Source of the DNA: Micromonospora sp. LH3U1
Lineage (GTDB): Bacteria > Actinomycetota > Actinomycetes > Mycobacteriales > Micromonosporaceae
Direction: 5' to 3'
DNA: 64,000 nucleotides
Assembly (NCBI RefSeq): GCF_028475105.1
Contig: NZ_CP116936.1
Location: 4,463,501-4,527,500, forward strand
The position numbers and the translations under genes are program-made. The notes below the pieces were generated by a model that was not told the DNA's origin, searched no databases, and saw nothing but the letters and a program-made list of their open reading frames with translations. The number at the start of each line of letters is the position of its first letter. Positions within the stretch are counted from its first letter, which is position 1. Below, piece after piece: positions 31,837 through 40,334 of this stretch.

Positions 31837-32880
31837 TCACTCGGCAAGGCGGTGGCATGCACTCCGGTCGTACGGCAGTCCGGCCTCCTTGAAGACGAGC
31901 GCGCAGCTTCCGTTCGTCGGAGTCCACAGCGCGTCGTTGCTGACCAACGCTCGCAGCAACGCCCGCTGCGGTTCAGTCAGCGGCCTGCGCTTCCCATAGG
32001 GCTGAGGGAACGCGTAGCCCACCAACGCGCCCCAGCCGCTGTCGAAACCAGCCCAACTGTCCCGACTGGCCACCTCGCAGGACGCCGCGGCGATCACGTT
32101 GAAGTCCGCGGACACTCGGATCGCCGCGGCGACGAGGGTGAATTGGTGCAGGCCCGGTGGCGGCAGCTCCGCCAGCGCGGCCAGGATCAGCTCCCGGCTC
32201 CGCGGGTCGTCTTCGTGGGCCAGCGCGGCCTGGAGCCGTACCGCCGGATCCGGATCGGAGAGCCGATCGCGGAGGTCGACACCGAGCTGACCAAGGCAGT
32301 CCATCCACTCCGCCGACAACCCGTCGCCGCGCTCCGACCACCCGAAGATGAGAGCAGCTAGTTCTTCTCGCCGGTCCGCCAGGGACTCCATCCGCGCGAT
32401 CGCCACAAGATTCTCCGCACGGAACAGGGCCCGGTCCGGCGGGGATGCCGCGAGCAGCGGCAGCACCACAGGGTACGCCTGCGCCACAGCGACGGCGAGG
32501 TCCGGCAGGATCCCGGCGAAGTAGCGATCACCAGCGAGCTCGGTCACGCTCAGGGCGGCATCGCCCAGAAACTCCAGGAGCGGTTCGACAACGTCCTGGT
32601 GGACCCGCCCACCAGCGAGCAGCACAGTCACGGCCCGGACGGCCGGCGCGGTGGCCGTGTCCGGGACACCCTGATGCAGCACCGCACAGTCGAGGTGGTT
32701 CAGCGCGGCATTTCGGGCCTCGGTATCGCCGAACTCGAGCGCATCCAAGTGGGCCGGCGTGTCGGTTGCCAGGCCGTACGCGTGCTGGAGCCGACTCCAG
32801 TCAGCCGCCGTTGCGGCGGCGCCCTCGGTCTGCGAGCCGGCCGAGGGTCGAGGCCGCGTTCTCACCCGACGTCCGTCCAT
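31837..32880 (-). CDS. HEAT-repeat-like hypothetical protein
   Basis: A 347-residue helical protein. It has repeated two-helix units rich in Ala, Leu and Asp, e.g. RLQAALAHEDDPRSRELILAA and LLEFLGDAALSVTELAGDRY, as in HEAT or armadillo-like scaffolds common in actinomycetes near immunity or SUKH-type genes. No catalytic motif. An N-terminal basic stretch (RRVRTRPRPS) may be untranslated if a later start is used. It lies alone, divergent from the sigma-factor gene. Function unknown; protein-binding is the usual role of the fold. Confidence 0.72.
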   Translation of the reverse strand: MDGRRVRTRPRPSAGSQTEGAAATAADWSRLQHAYGLATDTPAHLDALEFGDTEARNAALNHLDCAVLHQGVPDTATAPAVRAVTVLLAGGRVHQDVVEPLLEFLGDAALSVTELAGDRYFAGILPDLAVAVAQAYPVVLPLLAASPPDRALFRAENLVAIARMESLADRREELAALIFGWSERGDGLSAEWMDCLGQLGVDLRDRLSDPDPAVRLQAALAHEDDPRSRELILAALAELPPPGLHQFTLVAAAIRVSADFNVIAAASCEVASRDSWAGFDSGWGALVGYAFPQPYGKRRPLTEPQRALLRALVSNDALWTPTNGSCALVFKEAGLPYDRSACHRLAE

Positions 32881-33056
32881 GCTGCGCTGCAGCCCTCCCT
32901 GACGACCGAAATGGTGCAGGCCATCCTCTCTCTTCGAAAACCCTACCTACCAAGGAGGAAAAACGCTCAGCCATTCCGACTGACCCTGGTGATGAGTTGT
33001 CGCGCCCGCACCCGTCACACCTACGACAGGACATGACGAAGCGGAAGGATGACGTG

Positions 33057-34055
33057 ATGAGTGCGGACACGCGGCTGAAGGAGCTGGGCGTGAGTGGTCT
33101 GGGCGAGGTCGACGAACCGGCGTTCTCGGGGCTGGCGGAGCGGCACCGGCGGGAGCTGCACGTGCACTGCTACCGGATGCTCGGGTCGTTCGAGGATGCC
33201 GAGGACACCGTGCAGGAGACGTTCCTGCGTGCCTGGCGGCGGCGGGAGACCTTCGAGGGGCGGTCGACGTTCCGGGCCTGGCTGTACCGGATCGCCACCA
33301 ACGCCTGCCTGGACCTGCTCGCCAAGCGCCGCCCGGAACCCGCGACCGGTGGCGAGGTGCTGTGGCTGCAGCCCTACCCGGACCGGCTGCTCGACGAGCT
33401 GCCCGCGGGCGACGCGGACGAGCCGGAGACCGTCGCGGTCGCGCGGGAGACGATCGAGCTGGCGTACCTGATCGCCGTCCAGCACCTCGCTCCGCGCCCG
33501 CGGGCCGTGCTGATCCTGCGGGACGTGCTCGGCTGGCCGGCGAAGGACGTCGCGGAGCTCCTCGGGGACTCCGTCAACTCGGTGAACAGCGCGCTGCAGC
33601 GGGCCCGCGCCGGCATGCGAGAGCACCTGCCCGCCGAGCGGCAGGACTGGACCGGCGGCGAGGAGGACGTCGCGACGCGCGATTTGGTGCGCCGCTTCAC
33701 CGACGCGAGCGTGGCCAAGGACATCGACGGGCTCGCCGCAATGCTGCGAGACGACGTCCGCTGCTCGATGCCGCCCACGCCGGGTCTGCACGTCGGCCGC
33801 GACGCGGTGGTGAACGACTGGATCGGGGGCGGCTTCGAAAGCCTGGGTGCCATGCGCACCGTCGCCACCTCCGTGAACCGGCAGCCCGCCGTCGCCTCCT
33901 ACCTCTGGCATGAACAGGAGAGCGCGTACCTGCCGCTGACGATCGACGTCCTGCGCATTACCGGCGGGGCGGTCGCCGAGATCGTCATCTTCCACAACGA
34001 CCAGTTCCCGCGGCTCGGGCTGCCGGAGCGACTGCCGGCGGACGGCACGGAGTAG
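33057..34055 (+). CDS. ECF sigma factor with SnoaL-like tail (SigG/TIGR02960-like)
   Basis: A 332-residue sigma-70 protein. Region 2 is RHRRELHVHCYRMLGSFEDA through TFRAWLYRIATNACLDLL. Region 4 is LAPRPRAVLILRDVLGW followed by AKDVAELLGDSVNSVNSALQ. The last 130 residues form an NTF2/SnoaL-like domain, as in the SigG/TIGR02960 group, which uses this tail instead of a separate anti-sigma. ATG 33057 has GGAAGGA upstream; ATG 33033 is a less likely alternative. A small cupin-like gene and a membrane-protein gene follow in an apparent operon. Confidence 0.87.
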   Translation: MSADTRLKELGVSGLGEVDEPAFSGLAERHRRELHVHCYRMLGSFEDAEDTVQETFLRAWRRRETFEGRSTFRAWLYRIATNACLDLLAKRRPEPATGGEVLWLQPYPDRLLDELPAGDADEPETVAVARETIELAYLIAVQHLAPRPRAVLILRDVLGWPAKDVAELLGDSVNSVNSALQRARAGMREHLPAERQDWTGGEEDVATRDLVRRFTDASVAKDIDGLAAMLRDDVRCSMPPTPGLHVGRDAVVNDWIGGGFESLGAMRTVATSVNRQPAVASYLWHEQESAYLPLTIDVLRITGGAVAEIVIFHNDQFPRLGLPERLPADGTE

Positions 34056-34060
34056 TCCCG

Positions 34061-34342
34061 GTGTGGACGCTTGCGCTGCGCGGTGGCGCGCGTGTCGCGG
34101 TGGTCGCGGCGGAGTGGTGCGACGCGTTCGCCGTCGTCACCCGTGGGCGGGTGCAGCTGGAGCTGCGCGACGGCGAGCCCGGGCCGGTCCTCGGACGCGA
34201 CGCCGGGTTCTGGCTCCGCGGCACCGGCGTCCGCGCCCTGTGGAACCCCGGCCGTCGCACGGCGAGGGTACGCATCGTCACGCCCAGGGCCAGGACCGTC
34301 ACCTGCCAGTCAACACAACCGAATGATGGAGGATCGCCATGA
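34061..34342 (+). CDS. Small cupin-like protein
   Basis: A 93-residue reading frame beginning with GTG 34061, 5 nt after the sigma-factor stop. Alternating strands resemble a single cupin barrel (AFAVVTRGRVQLELRDGEPG, then RDAGFWLRGTGVRALWNPG), but metal-binding His residues are absent. Its TGA overlaps the ATG of the next gene as ATGA. That arrangement supports real translation and coupling, although other frames here are also open. Role unknown; perhaps a sensor or modulator for the adjacent sigma factor. Confidence 0.5.
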   Translation: MWTLALRGGARVAVVAAEWCDAFAVVTRGRVQLELRDGEPGPVLGRDAGFWLRGTGVRALWNPGRRTARVRIVTPRARTVTCQSTQPNDGGSP

Positions 34343-34794
34343 ACAGCATGAATGACACCGGGGTCGCCGCAGACCCGGCATCGGGCCACACCGGCCGCAG
34401 CCACCGACTCCGCGGGCTCGCCGTCACCGGCTTCGTTGCCACGCTCGCAGCGATGGTGGCCACCACCCTCGCCGCTGCGCTTGCCCAGGCCGTTGGCGTC
34501 GACTTCGAGGTCCCCGATGGTGGCGAGACGATCCCGTTGCCAGGGTTCGCCGTGGTGACCGGCTTCTTCTCGGTCGTAGGCATCGTCATTGCCGTCGCTC
34601 TTCTTCGTTGGAGCGCTCGCCCCGCCGAACGATTCGTGTGGACGGCAGTGTCGCTGACCGCGATCTCGTTGGTCCCGCCCCTCCTCTCCGGGGCAGACAG
34701 CGCCACCACCACCGCCCTCCTCGGGCTACACCTCGTCCCTGCGGCGGTGATGATCCCCACCCTGGCGCGGAGCCTCCGCACCCGGACCGATTGA
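34339..34794 (+). CDS. DUF6069-like four-helix membrane protein
   Basis: A 151-residue membrane protein with four hydrophobic segments at about residues 27-50, 68-90, 100-117 and 122-142. An acidic loop (VDFEVPDGGETIPLPG) lies between the first two. The pattern matches the DUF6069 family. The ATG overlaps the previous stop and has GGAGG upstream within that gene, so translation is coupled to the cupin-like frame and in turn to the sigma factor. It may be the membrane output or regulator of this sigma system. Confidence 0.72.
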   Translation: MNSMNDTGVAADPASGHTGRSHRLRGLAVTGFVATLAAMVATTLAAALAQAVGVDFEVPDGGETIPLPGFAVVTGFFSVVGIVIAVALLRWSARPAERFVWTAVSLTAISLVPPLLSGADSATTTALLGLHLVPAAVMIPTLARSLRTRTD

Positions 34795-34875
34795 CGATCC
34801 CGCAACGAAACAACGGTGGGCGCAAGGGCGTGCACGAGCGGATCGGCGTGCCGCCACTCCTCTATGGACGCGTTG

Positions 34876-35706
34876 TCAGAGCGTCCGCTGATACTCCTCC
34901 CAGGTCCGCTTGGGGCTGACCGCCGGTCCATCATCGGCACCTCGGTTGGCCAGACCGTTACGACCGAGGTAGTAGTCGCCGGCCTGGTTCTGCGCACCAG
35001 TCGACTGGTCGGTGTCGGAGAGCGCGACGGCGTGGATGTGGTAGCCCCAGTCCCCCTGGGCCGGGGTCCGCAGCCACGCGGCGAAGCCCACCGTGCGCAG
35101 CCGACGCAGCACGTCGGTCCGGACGGCCGAGGAGAGACCGCTGACCGAGAGGTCGAGTGCTCCGCCGCCATCGTGGGTGCCGGCGGAGGCGCCCACATCA
35201 TTGCTGTACGAGCCCTGCGTGATGCTGAGCTGACGGCTGAGCAGGCGTTCGGCCTCGAACAGCATCGATCTGGTGCGGGTGTTGACCTGCACCCCGCGCA
35301 GGGTCACCACACTGCCGGGCGAGATCGCCCTGACCACGGTGTAACGCCCCTCGCCGAGCGACCGCAGCGACGACGGGCCGGGGAGGCCGGTCGCGTCGAG
35401 ACCGGTGTAGCCGAGCGACCGCTGGTACGCCGCGTACGCGGCGATCGTGCTCGTGCCGAAGTGCCCATCGACGTACGTTGACGACAGCAGCCCTTTCGCC
35501 TGGAGTGCGCGCTCCACCAGCAGGACACTGTCCTTGGCCCCTTCGGTGAGCGCGGTGTCCGGCCGACGCGGGTCAATCTGCGCCGCTTTGATCAGCGCTT
35601 CCATGTCGACCTGCGGCAACGCGGCCGTGGCCGAAGCAGCCATCGGTACGGCGGCGACCACCACCGCCGCACCGGCGGCGACGAGCAGGTTCCTTCTCGT
35701 TAGCAC
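34876..35706 (-). CDS. Exported peptidoglycan-binding / D-Ala-D-Ala peptidase-like protein
   Basis: A 276-residue secreted protein. The start is GTG 35706 with GGAGGACAAA upstream, followed by an RR-containing signal (TRRNLLVAAGAAVVVAAVP) ending near SATA|AL. Residues 55-110 resemble a peptidoglycan-binding repeat (STYVDGHFGTSTIAAYAAYQ). Residues 150-235 carry GTHDGGGALDLSVSG and WGYHIHAVAL, the H-D...H pattern of zinc D,D-carboxypeptidases of the M15/VanY fold. It likely trims or binds wall peptides outside the cell. The gene stands alone. Confidence 0.78.
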   Translation of the reverse strand: MLTRRNLLVAAGAAVVVAAVPMAASATAALPQVDMEALIKAAQIDPRRPDTALTEGAKDSVLLVERALQAKGLLSSTYVDGHFGTSTIAAYAAYQRSLGYTGLDATGLPGPSSLRSLGEGRYTVVRAISPGSVVTLRGVQVNTRTRSMLFEAERLLSRQLSITQGSYSNDVGASAGTHDGGGALDLSVSGLSSAVRTDVLRRLRTVGFAAWLRTPAQGDWGYHIHAVALSDTDQSTGAQNQAGDYYLGRNGLANRGADDGPAVSPKRTWEEYQRTL

Positions 35707-36054
35707 TTTGTCCTCCGTGAAAGTCTGAGCGATCCGTACGGTCGGCGGTGCGCCACACGGCCTCGACAGGCGGGCCATCGGATCGGGGCGATGCGATCAG
35801 TCGTCGTGGGCCGGCTTACACATGGCCGCCCAACGGCGGCTGGCGACGGATGCGACCCCGCCGTCTCAAGAGGAGCGCTGCGCGACACCGTCGAGGCGTA
35901 ACGTCAGCGGCAGACCTTTGAGGCGAGTCTTGACCATGACTTCACCTGAAACAACCTCACCCGGGCATCGATCGAGCCGACTCCCTCAGGCGTGTACGGC
36001 AGGGCAGACCTCCGTCGTACGCTGCATCTCGCACGCGACAAGCAGGAGGCTGCG
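35707..36054. other. Intergenic region between divergent genes, nothing firm seen
   Basis: This 348-nt stretch separates the leftward exported peptidase from the rightward AlkD-like gene. Open frames here are arginine-rich and antisense-like, without ribosome-binding sites. A TTGACC hexamer at about 35930 is a possible -35 but has no clear -10 partner. No RNA gene or repeat is apparent. Confidence 0.3.
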
Positions 36055-36720
36055 GTGGTTGGGACGACGGTGGCCGAGGTCACGGCCGAGTTGGCCGCGC
36101 TCGAGGACCCGAAGACACGCGAGGTGAACGAGAGACACGGTGACGATCACGGGGTGAACCTCGGCAAGCTACGCGCGCTCGCGAAGCGGCTGAAGACACA
36201 GCAGGATCTCGCGTGTCAGCTCTGGCAGACGAATGACACCGCGGCGAGGCTGCTGGCGATCCTGATCTGCCGTCCGAAGGCGTTCGAGCGTGACGAGTTG
36301 GACGTCATGCTGCGCGAGGCGCGCGTTCCCAAGGTGCACGACTGGCTCGTGAACTACGTGGTGAGGAAGAACCCGCACTCCGAAGAGCTGCGCCTGGTCT
36401 GGTCCGCCGATCCGGACCCAGTGGTCGCGAGTGCCGGCTGGGCGCTGACCACCGAGCGCGTGACGAGGAAGCCCGAGAGCCTCGACCTCCCGGGGCTGCT
36501 CGACGTCATCGAGACGGAGATGAAAGACGCCCCGGATCGCCTGCAGTGGGCGATGAACCACTGCCTGGCTCAGATCGGGATCGAGCACGCCGAGCACCGT
36601 GCCCGCGCGATCGACATCGGTGAACGACTGGAGGTGCTCAAGGACTACCCGACGTCCCCGGGCTGCACGTCACCGTTCGCGCCCATCTGGATCAGCGAGA
36701 TAGCGCGCCGAGCGCGATAG
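36055..36720 (+). CDS. AlkD-like DNA alkylation repair protein (second copy)
   Basis: A 221-residue helical protein of the DNA_alkylation family but of another branch than the gene at 21464. Motifs are LWQTNDTAARLLAILICRPK, VHDWLVNYVVRKNPHSEELR and a conserved tail YPTSPGCTSPFAPIWISE. The start is GTG 36055 with GGAGGCTGCG upstream; a 21-codon longer frame lacks a site. The expected role is excision of alkylated purines through a HEAT-like cradle. Monocistronic. Confidence 0.82.
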   Translation: MVGTTVAEVTAELAALEDPKTREVNERHGDDHGVNLGKLRALAKRLKTQQDLACQLWQTNDTAARLLAILICRPKAFERDELDVMLREARVPKVHDWLVNYVVRKNPHSEELRLVWSADPDPVVASAGWALTTERVTRKPESLDLPGLLDVIETEMKDAPDRLQWAMNHCLAQIGIEHAEHRARAIDIGERLEVLKDYPTSPGCTSPFAPIWISEIARRAR

Positions 36721-36763
36721 GCAGGAGGTTCCCTCTCGACTTCGGGGGGGTGGATCAGCCCGG

Positions 36764-37387
36764 TCAGGCGGCCGGTGCGCGGTTGGGCGACCGGTGGCCT
36801 CCGTGGCACGCGACCAACGCGTCCGCCACGATTTCGGCGTCAGCTTCCGCGACGTCCGCTGGATACTCCGGCAGCAGGTCGTCCCAGACCACCAGCCACG
36901 ACCCGTACAACTGGGCCTGTCCCTCGGGCCGAGCGAAGAACCAGACGTGCAGGTGGGCTCCACCATCACCGATGCGGTAGACGTGGGCCCGCGAGATGTG
37001 CGGCAGCGCCTGGATGTGACGGACGATGCGGGTGCTCAGCAACCCCAGCTCGGCGGCCAGATCGTCAGGCAGATCCGCCATGTCGTAGTGATCACGCGGA
37101 TGCAGCATGAGCACCAGGGGGACGCCCACTCCCGGAATCCGGACCAGCCGCCAGTTGTCGTTGAACCAGATTCCTTCGTCCCGGTCACGGCAGGCGTCGC
37201 AGTCCGACGGATCCTCTCCGTGCCGCGCGGGCTCAGGGAGCACTGGCGGGCGCAACGGCGCGACGCGCAGTCCGTCCGGCGCGAACGGACTGATCTCCCA
37301 TCCCGTCATGCGGGCCAACGGGAGACGCCGCTCGCTGTCCGCGACGGCGACTGCGTGGTCATAGAACTCGTCCGGTCGCAAGGCCAT
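36764..37387 (-). CDS. HIT-like nucleotide-binding protein
   Basis: A 207-residue protein. The C-terminal half shows a HIT-type histidine motif in GAHLHVWFFARPEG, preceded by LVLMLHPRDHYDMADL. These are the features of diadenosine-polyphosphate-hydrolase-like proteins. Two cysteines in CDACRDRDEG could bind metal. A C-terminal helix ends the protein (ADAEIVADALVACHG). It would act in the cytoplasm on nucleotide phosphates or conjugates. No Shine-Dalgarno is evident, so the mRNA may be short-leadered. Confidence 0.65.
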   Translation of the reverse strand: MALRPDEFYDHAVAVADSERRLPLARMTGWEISPFAPDGLRVAPLRPPVLPEPARHGEDPSDCDACRDRDEGIWFNDNWRLVRIPGVGVPLVLMLHPRDHYDMADLPDDLAAELGLLSTRIVRHIQALPHISRAHVYRIGDGGAHLHVWFFARPEGQAQLYGSWLVVWDDLLPEYPADVAEADAEIVADALVACHGGHRSPNRAPAA

Positions 37388-37507
37388 CGGCGCATGCTAG
37401 TACAACCCACACGGCTGCGGCGGCCTGCTCGTCGCGCCGACGCCGGAAGCTCGCCTGACCAGACAAGGGCCCGATAGATTTCGCAGTCGGACGGAAGCAG
37501 AGGTGAC

Positions 37508-38104
37508 ATGGTCGAGGGGTGGCACGGCTGGTTCGGCACGTTCAATGGCGTGGTACTCGTAACGGTGGCCGCATTGCCGTTTGCCGCCCTGGCGGTGTGG
37601 GCTCTGGCATGCCGTAGGAGCGTCACCGGCAGCACCACCCCGGCGTGGCGGAAGTCGCTGGCCGAGGTCGGCATCGTCTACGGAACGGTGCCGTGGGTAT
37701 GGATGATCATGTTGCCGGGCGAAGGGGCCGGCGGCGTCCCCGGTCGAGTGAGCCTGGTACCGCTGCGGGACCTGGTCACGATCTTCGCCGACGGGGGGCC
37801 GCTGACGGCGACCGTCCAGGTCGTCGGCAACCTGCTCGTGTTCGCGGCGCTGGGGTTCCTCGCCCCGCTGCGGTTCGCGGCGCTGGCGTCTGCGCCGCGG
37901 ATCCTGACGCTCGCGGCGGGCTGCTCGGTCCTGGTCGAGGCCGCACAGTACGTCCTGCAGCTGGACCGGGTGTCGTCGGTGGATGACGTACTGCTCAACA
38001 CCGCTGGCGCCGGGCTGGCCGCGCTGGCGTCGCGCCGCTGGTGGCGCGCTACGGCGCAAGCGTCGTCGGATCAGCCTCGATCGGCCCCGGTACCGGGGCG
38101 CTGA
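37508..38104 (+). CDS. VanZ-family membrane protein
   Basis: A 198-residue VanZ-like protein with about five membrane helices. The family core is readable as VQVVGNLLVFAALGFLAPLR, SVLVEAAQYVLQLDR and SSVDDVLLNTAGAGLAAL. VanZ proteins raise resistance to teicoplanin or alter lipid-linked envelope chemistry by an unclear mechanism. The C-terminal 25 residues are charged and cytoplasmic. Monocistronic and divergent from the HIT-like gene. Confidence 0.85.
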   Translation: MVEGWHGWFGTFNGVVLVTVAALPFAALAVWALACRRSVTGSTTPAWRKSLAEVGIVYGTVPWVWMIMLPGEGAGGVPGRVSLVPLRDLVTIFADGGPLTATVQVVGNLLVFAALGFLAPLRFAALASAPRILTLAAGCSVLVEAAQYVLQLDRVSSVDDVLLNTAGAGLAALASRRWWRATAQASSDQPRSAPVPGR

Positions 38105-38309
38105 GCCGCCCGCGGTATGCCGGTCAGCGGCGGCCGGGGGTACGGTCCCTCAAATGATCTTCGGGCGCGTTCGTGACTGGCGAGGCCCGCCGTGACAGCG
38201 GTATCGCGGTGGACCGTGCTCGCACCATACCGACGGTTCCACCCAGCACGTCCTGCTGTCGGACCCCAGCGCTAGCATCGCCGCGATCGTCGGAGGGTGG
38301 GAGGACACC

Positions 38310-39029
38310 ATGCCCCAGGACAACGCCACAACATTTGTCGACAAGGACCTGCGAGGTGCGCGGTTCAACAGGTCGACGTTGGCCGGCGCGGTGATGCGCG
38401 GCGTCGACGTTCGTGGGCTGGATATCGACGCGCCGTGGCTGGGCGATGGTGCGCTCCTGGTCAACGGTGTCGACGTCGTGCCATTCGTCGAGTCCGAGCT
38501 CAACCGACGCTTCCCCGGACGTGAGCTGAGGCAGGCCAGGGACCCGAGCGAGCTACGAACGGCGTGGGCGGCGCTCGAACGGGCGTGGGTGGCCGCAGTC
38601 GACCGGGTCCTGTCCATGCCCGAGGGCGCGGTCGACGTCTCGATCGACGGCGAGTGGTCGATGGCGCAGACGCTGCGCCATCTTGCGTTCGCCACCGACG
38701 CTTGGCTCGGCAAAGCCATCCTGCGCCTGCCACAGCCCTTCCACCCGCTCGGCCAGCCGCACGCCGAGTACGAAGCCGACGGATTCGACATGTCGATCTT
38801 CGCCACGGAGCAGCCAACTTTCGCCGCGGTACTTCAGGTGCGTGCCGACCGGCAGGCCATGGTGCGGGACCTCCTCGCGACCGTCACGCCGGAACTGCTC
38901 GCCGAGCCTCGACCGAGCGCATGGTCACCCGAGCACCCCGCCTCCGTCCTGCACTGCCTTCACGTGATCTTCGACGAAGAGTGGGAGCACCTTCGCTTCG
39001 CACTGCGTGACCTCGACGCGCAGGGCTGA
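38310..39029 (+). CDS. DinB-family protein with a pentapeptide-like N-terminus
   Basis: A 239-residue protein. Residues 10-40 form a short pentapeptide-type ladder (KDLRGARFNRSTLAGAVMRG). Residues 75-235 are a DinB_2 four-helix domain with likely metal ligands in TLRHLAFATDAWLG and LHCLHVIFDEEWEH. DinB proteins include mycothiol- and bacillithiol-dependent transferases, so a thiol-transfer role is plausible in this actinomycete. ATG 38310 follows GGTGGGAGGACACC. It converges on the HxlR gene. Confidence 0.83.
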   Translation: MPQDNATTFVDKDLRGARFNRSTLAGAVMRGVDVRGLDIDAPWLGDGALLVNGVDVVPFVESELNRRFPGRELRQARDPSELRTAWAALERAWVAAVDRVLSMPEGAVDVSIDGEWSMAQTLRHLAFATDAWLGKAILRLPQPFHPLGQPHAEYEADGFDMSIFATEQPTFAAVLQVRADRQAMVRDLLATVTPELLAEPRPSAWSPEHPASVLHCLHVIFDEEWEHLRFALRDLDAQG

Positions 39030-39033
39030 CGGT

Positions 39034-39426
39034 CTACTGCTGCGAAGGCCCGGGAAGCCGGCTCTCGGATTCATACGCACGGCGAGCCGCCAGCAACTCC
39101 GGAAGGTGGTCCTTGCTCCACACGCGGACCGCACCGATCAGGGAGAGCAGGCTCCGACCCAGAACCGTCAGCTCGTATTCGACCCGCGGTGGTTGTTCCG
39201 GATGGACCGTCCGCAGCACGAGCCCGTCTCTTTCCATCGCTCGCAGGGTCTCGGTAAGAACCTTCGGCGTGACCGTGCGAAGCGGTGTGCGGATTTCGCC
39301 GAATCGACGGGGACCGTGCTCAAGGCACAACACGACCATCGCGGTCCACTTGTCGCCGATCTGGAACGGCATCGCACTGAATGGGCACACCGGGTCGAAC
39401 ATCTCGGGATCCAGGGCCGCCGACAC
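39034..39426 (-). CDS. HxlR-family regulator
   Basis: A 130-residue winged-helix protein of the HxlR/YodB type. The conserved N-terminal cysteine, often redox-sensing, is in FDPVCPFSAMP; the helix-turn-helix spans GPRRFGEIRTPLRTVTPKVL. The annotated GTG at 39426 has no ribosome-binding site, and ATG 39402 is an alternative that keeps the Cys. It diverges from an NAD(P)-binding reductase gene with 79 nt between starts, the typical layout in which HxlR controls a quinone- or aldehyde-responsive oxidoreductase. Confidence 0.85.
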   Translation of the reverse strand: MSAALDPEMFDPVCPFSAMPFQIGDKWTAMVVLCLEHGPRRFGEIRTPLRTVTPKVLTETLRAMERDGLVLRTVHPEQPPRVEYELTVLGRSLLSLIGAVRVWSKDHLPELLAARRAYESESRLPGPSQQ

Positions 39427-39505
39427 GTCAGTATCTTTGCAGTAACCAGGAACTCGTCGCTACCGTCCCCTCAACGATCTCGACGGGCGAACAGGAATTC
39501 ACCGC

Positions 39506-40174
39506 ATGAGCAGCATCGCTGTTTTCGGAGCCGGTGGGCGGGCCGGACGAGCCACCACGGCAGAGGCACGCCAACGCGGCCACACGGTCACCGCCGTCGT
39601 GCGCGACCCGGACAAGCACCGTGGGATCACGGCCGACCGTGTGCTGCGAGGCGACGTCCGAGATGCCGCCTCCGTGGCCGCCGTCTCATCAGGACACGAC
39701 GCCGTCGTCAACGCGGTGTCTCCCGCTTCGGATCCTGAGGCACTGGCCGGTCTCGCACACCTGGATGAACAATTCTTCGTGTCCAGCGTCGACGCGTTGT
39801 TGCTCGGCATGGAACGAGCCGAGGTCGGCCGACTCGTACTCATTGGTCTGTTCGCGAACCTTGTCGACCACCATGGCCGAGCGGTGCTGGACGATCCCAC
39901 CTTGTTCCCTCACGAACTGCGCCCGTTCGCTCTCGCGCACACCGCGGGTCTGGAGAGGCTCAGGAGCACGGGCACGACGGTCGACTGGGTCATGCTCACT
40001 CCGCCCGCACTGCTGGATGCCGCAGCGCCCCGGACCGGCCAATACAGGATTGGCGGTGAAACATTGCCGGAAGGATCACCGGCAGGTCTCTCCTACGCCG
40101 ACCTGGCAGTCGCAATAGTCGACGAGATCGACAATCCGCTCCATCATCGTATGCGGATCTCGGTCTTCGATTGA
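39506..40174 (+). CDS. NAD(P)-binding Rossmann-fold reductase (NmrA/YwnB-like)
   Basis: A 222-residue atypical short-chain reductase. The nucleotide loop is at residues 7-13 (GAGGRAG in IAVFGAGGRAGRATT). The fold continues with VLRGDVRDAASV and ends with LSYADLAVAIVDEIDNP. The lack of a Tyr-x3-Lys pair is usual for the NmrA/YwnB group, which acts as redox sensor or flavin/quinone reductase. It is paired with the divergent HxlR gene, so electrophile response is likely. AGGAATTCACCGC precedes the ATG. Confidence 0.83.
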   Translation: MSSIAVFGAGGRAGRATTAEARQRGHTVTAVVRDPDKHRGITADRVLRGDVRDAASVAAVSSGHDAVVNAVSPASDPEALAGLAHLDEQFFVSSVDALLLGMERAEVGRLVLIGLFANLVDHHGRAVLDDPTLFPHELRPFALAHTAGLERLRSTGTTVDWVMLTPPALLDAAAPRTGQYRIGGETLPEGSPAGLSYADLAVAIVDEIDNPLHHRMRISVFD

Positions 40175-40334
40175 CACCACCGCCCATCCCCACGGCACAT
40201 GCTTGCCAAGCACTGACCACGGTCACGATCCGTCCGGGAAACTGCTCCCGGTAGTCGCTGGGTCCCTCCGACGAGGGAGTGCGTTCCCCTGTCGGCGGGG
40301 TCCGCCCGCACCGGGGCGCCGGGAGGATCGGGTC

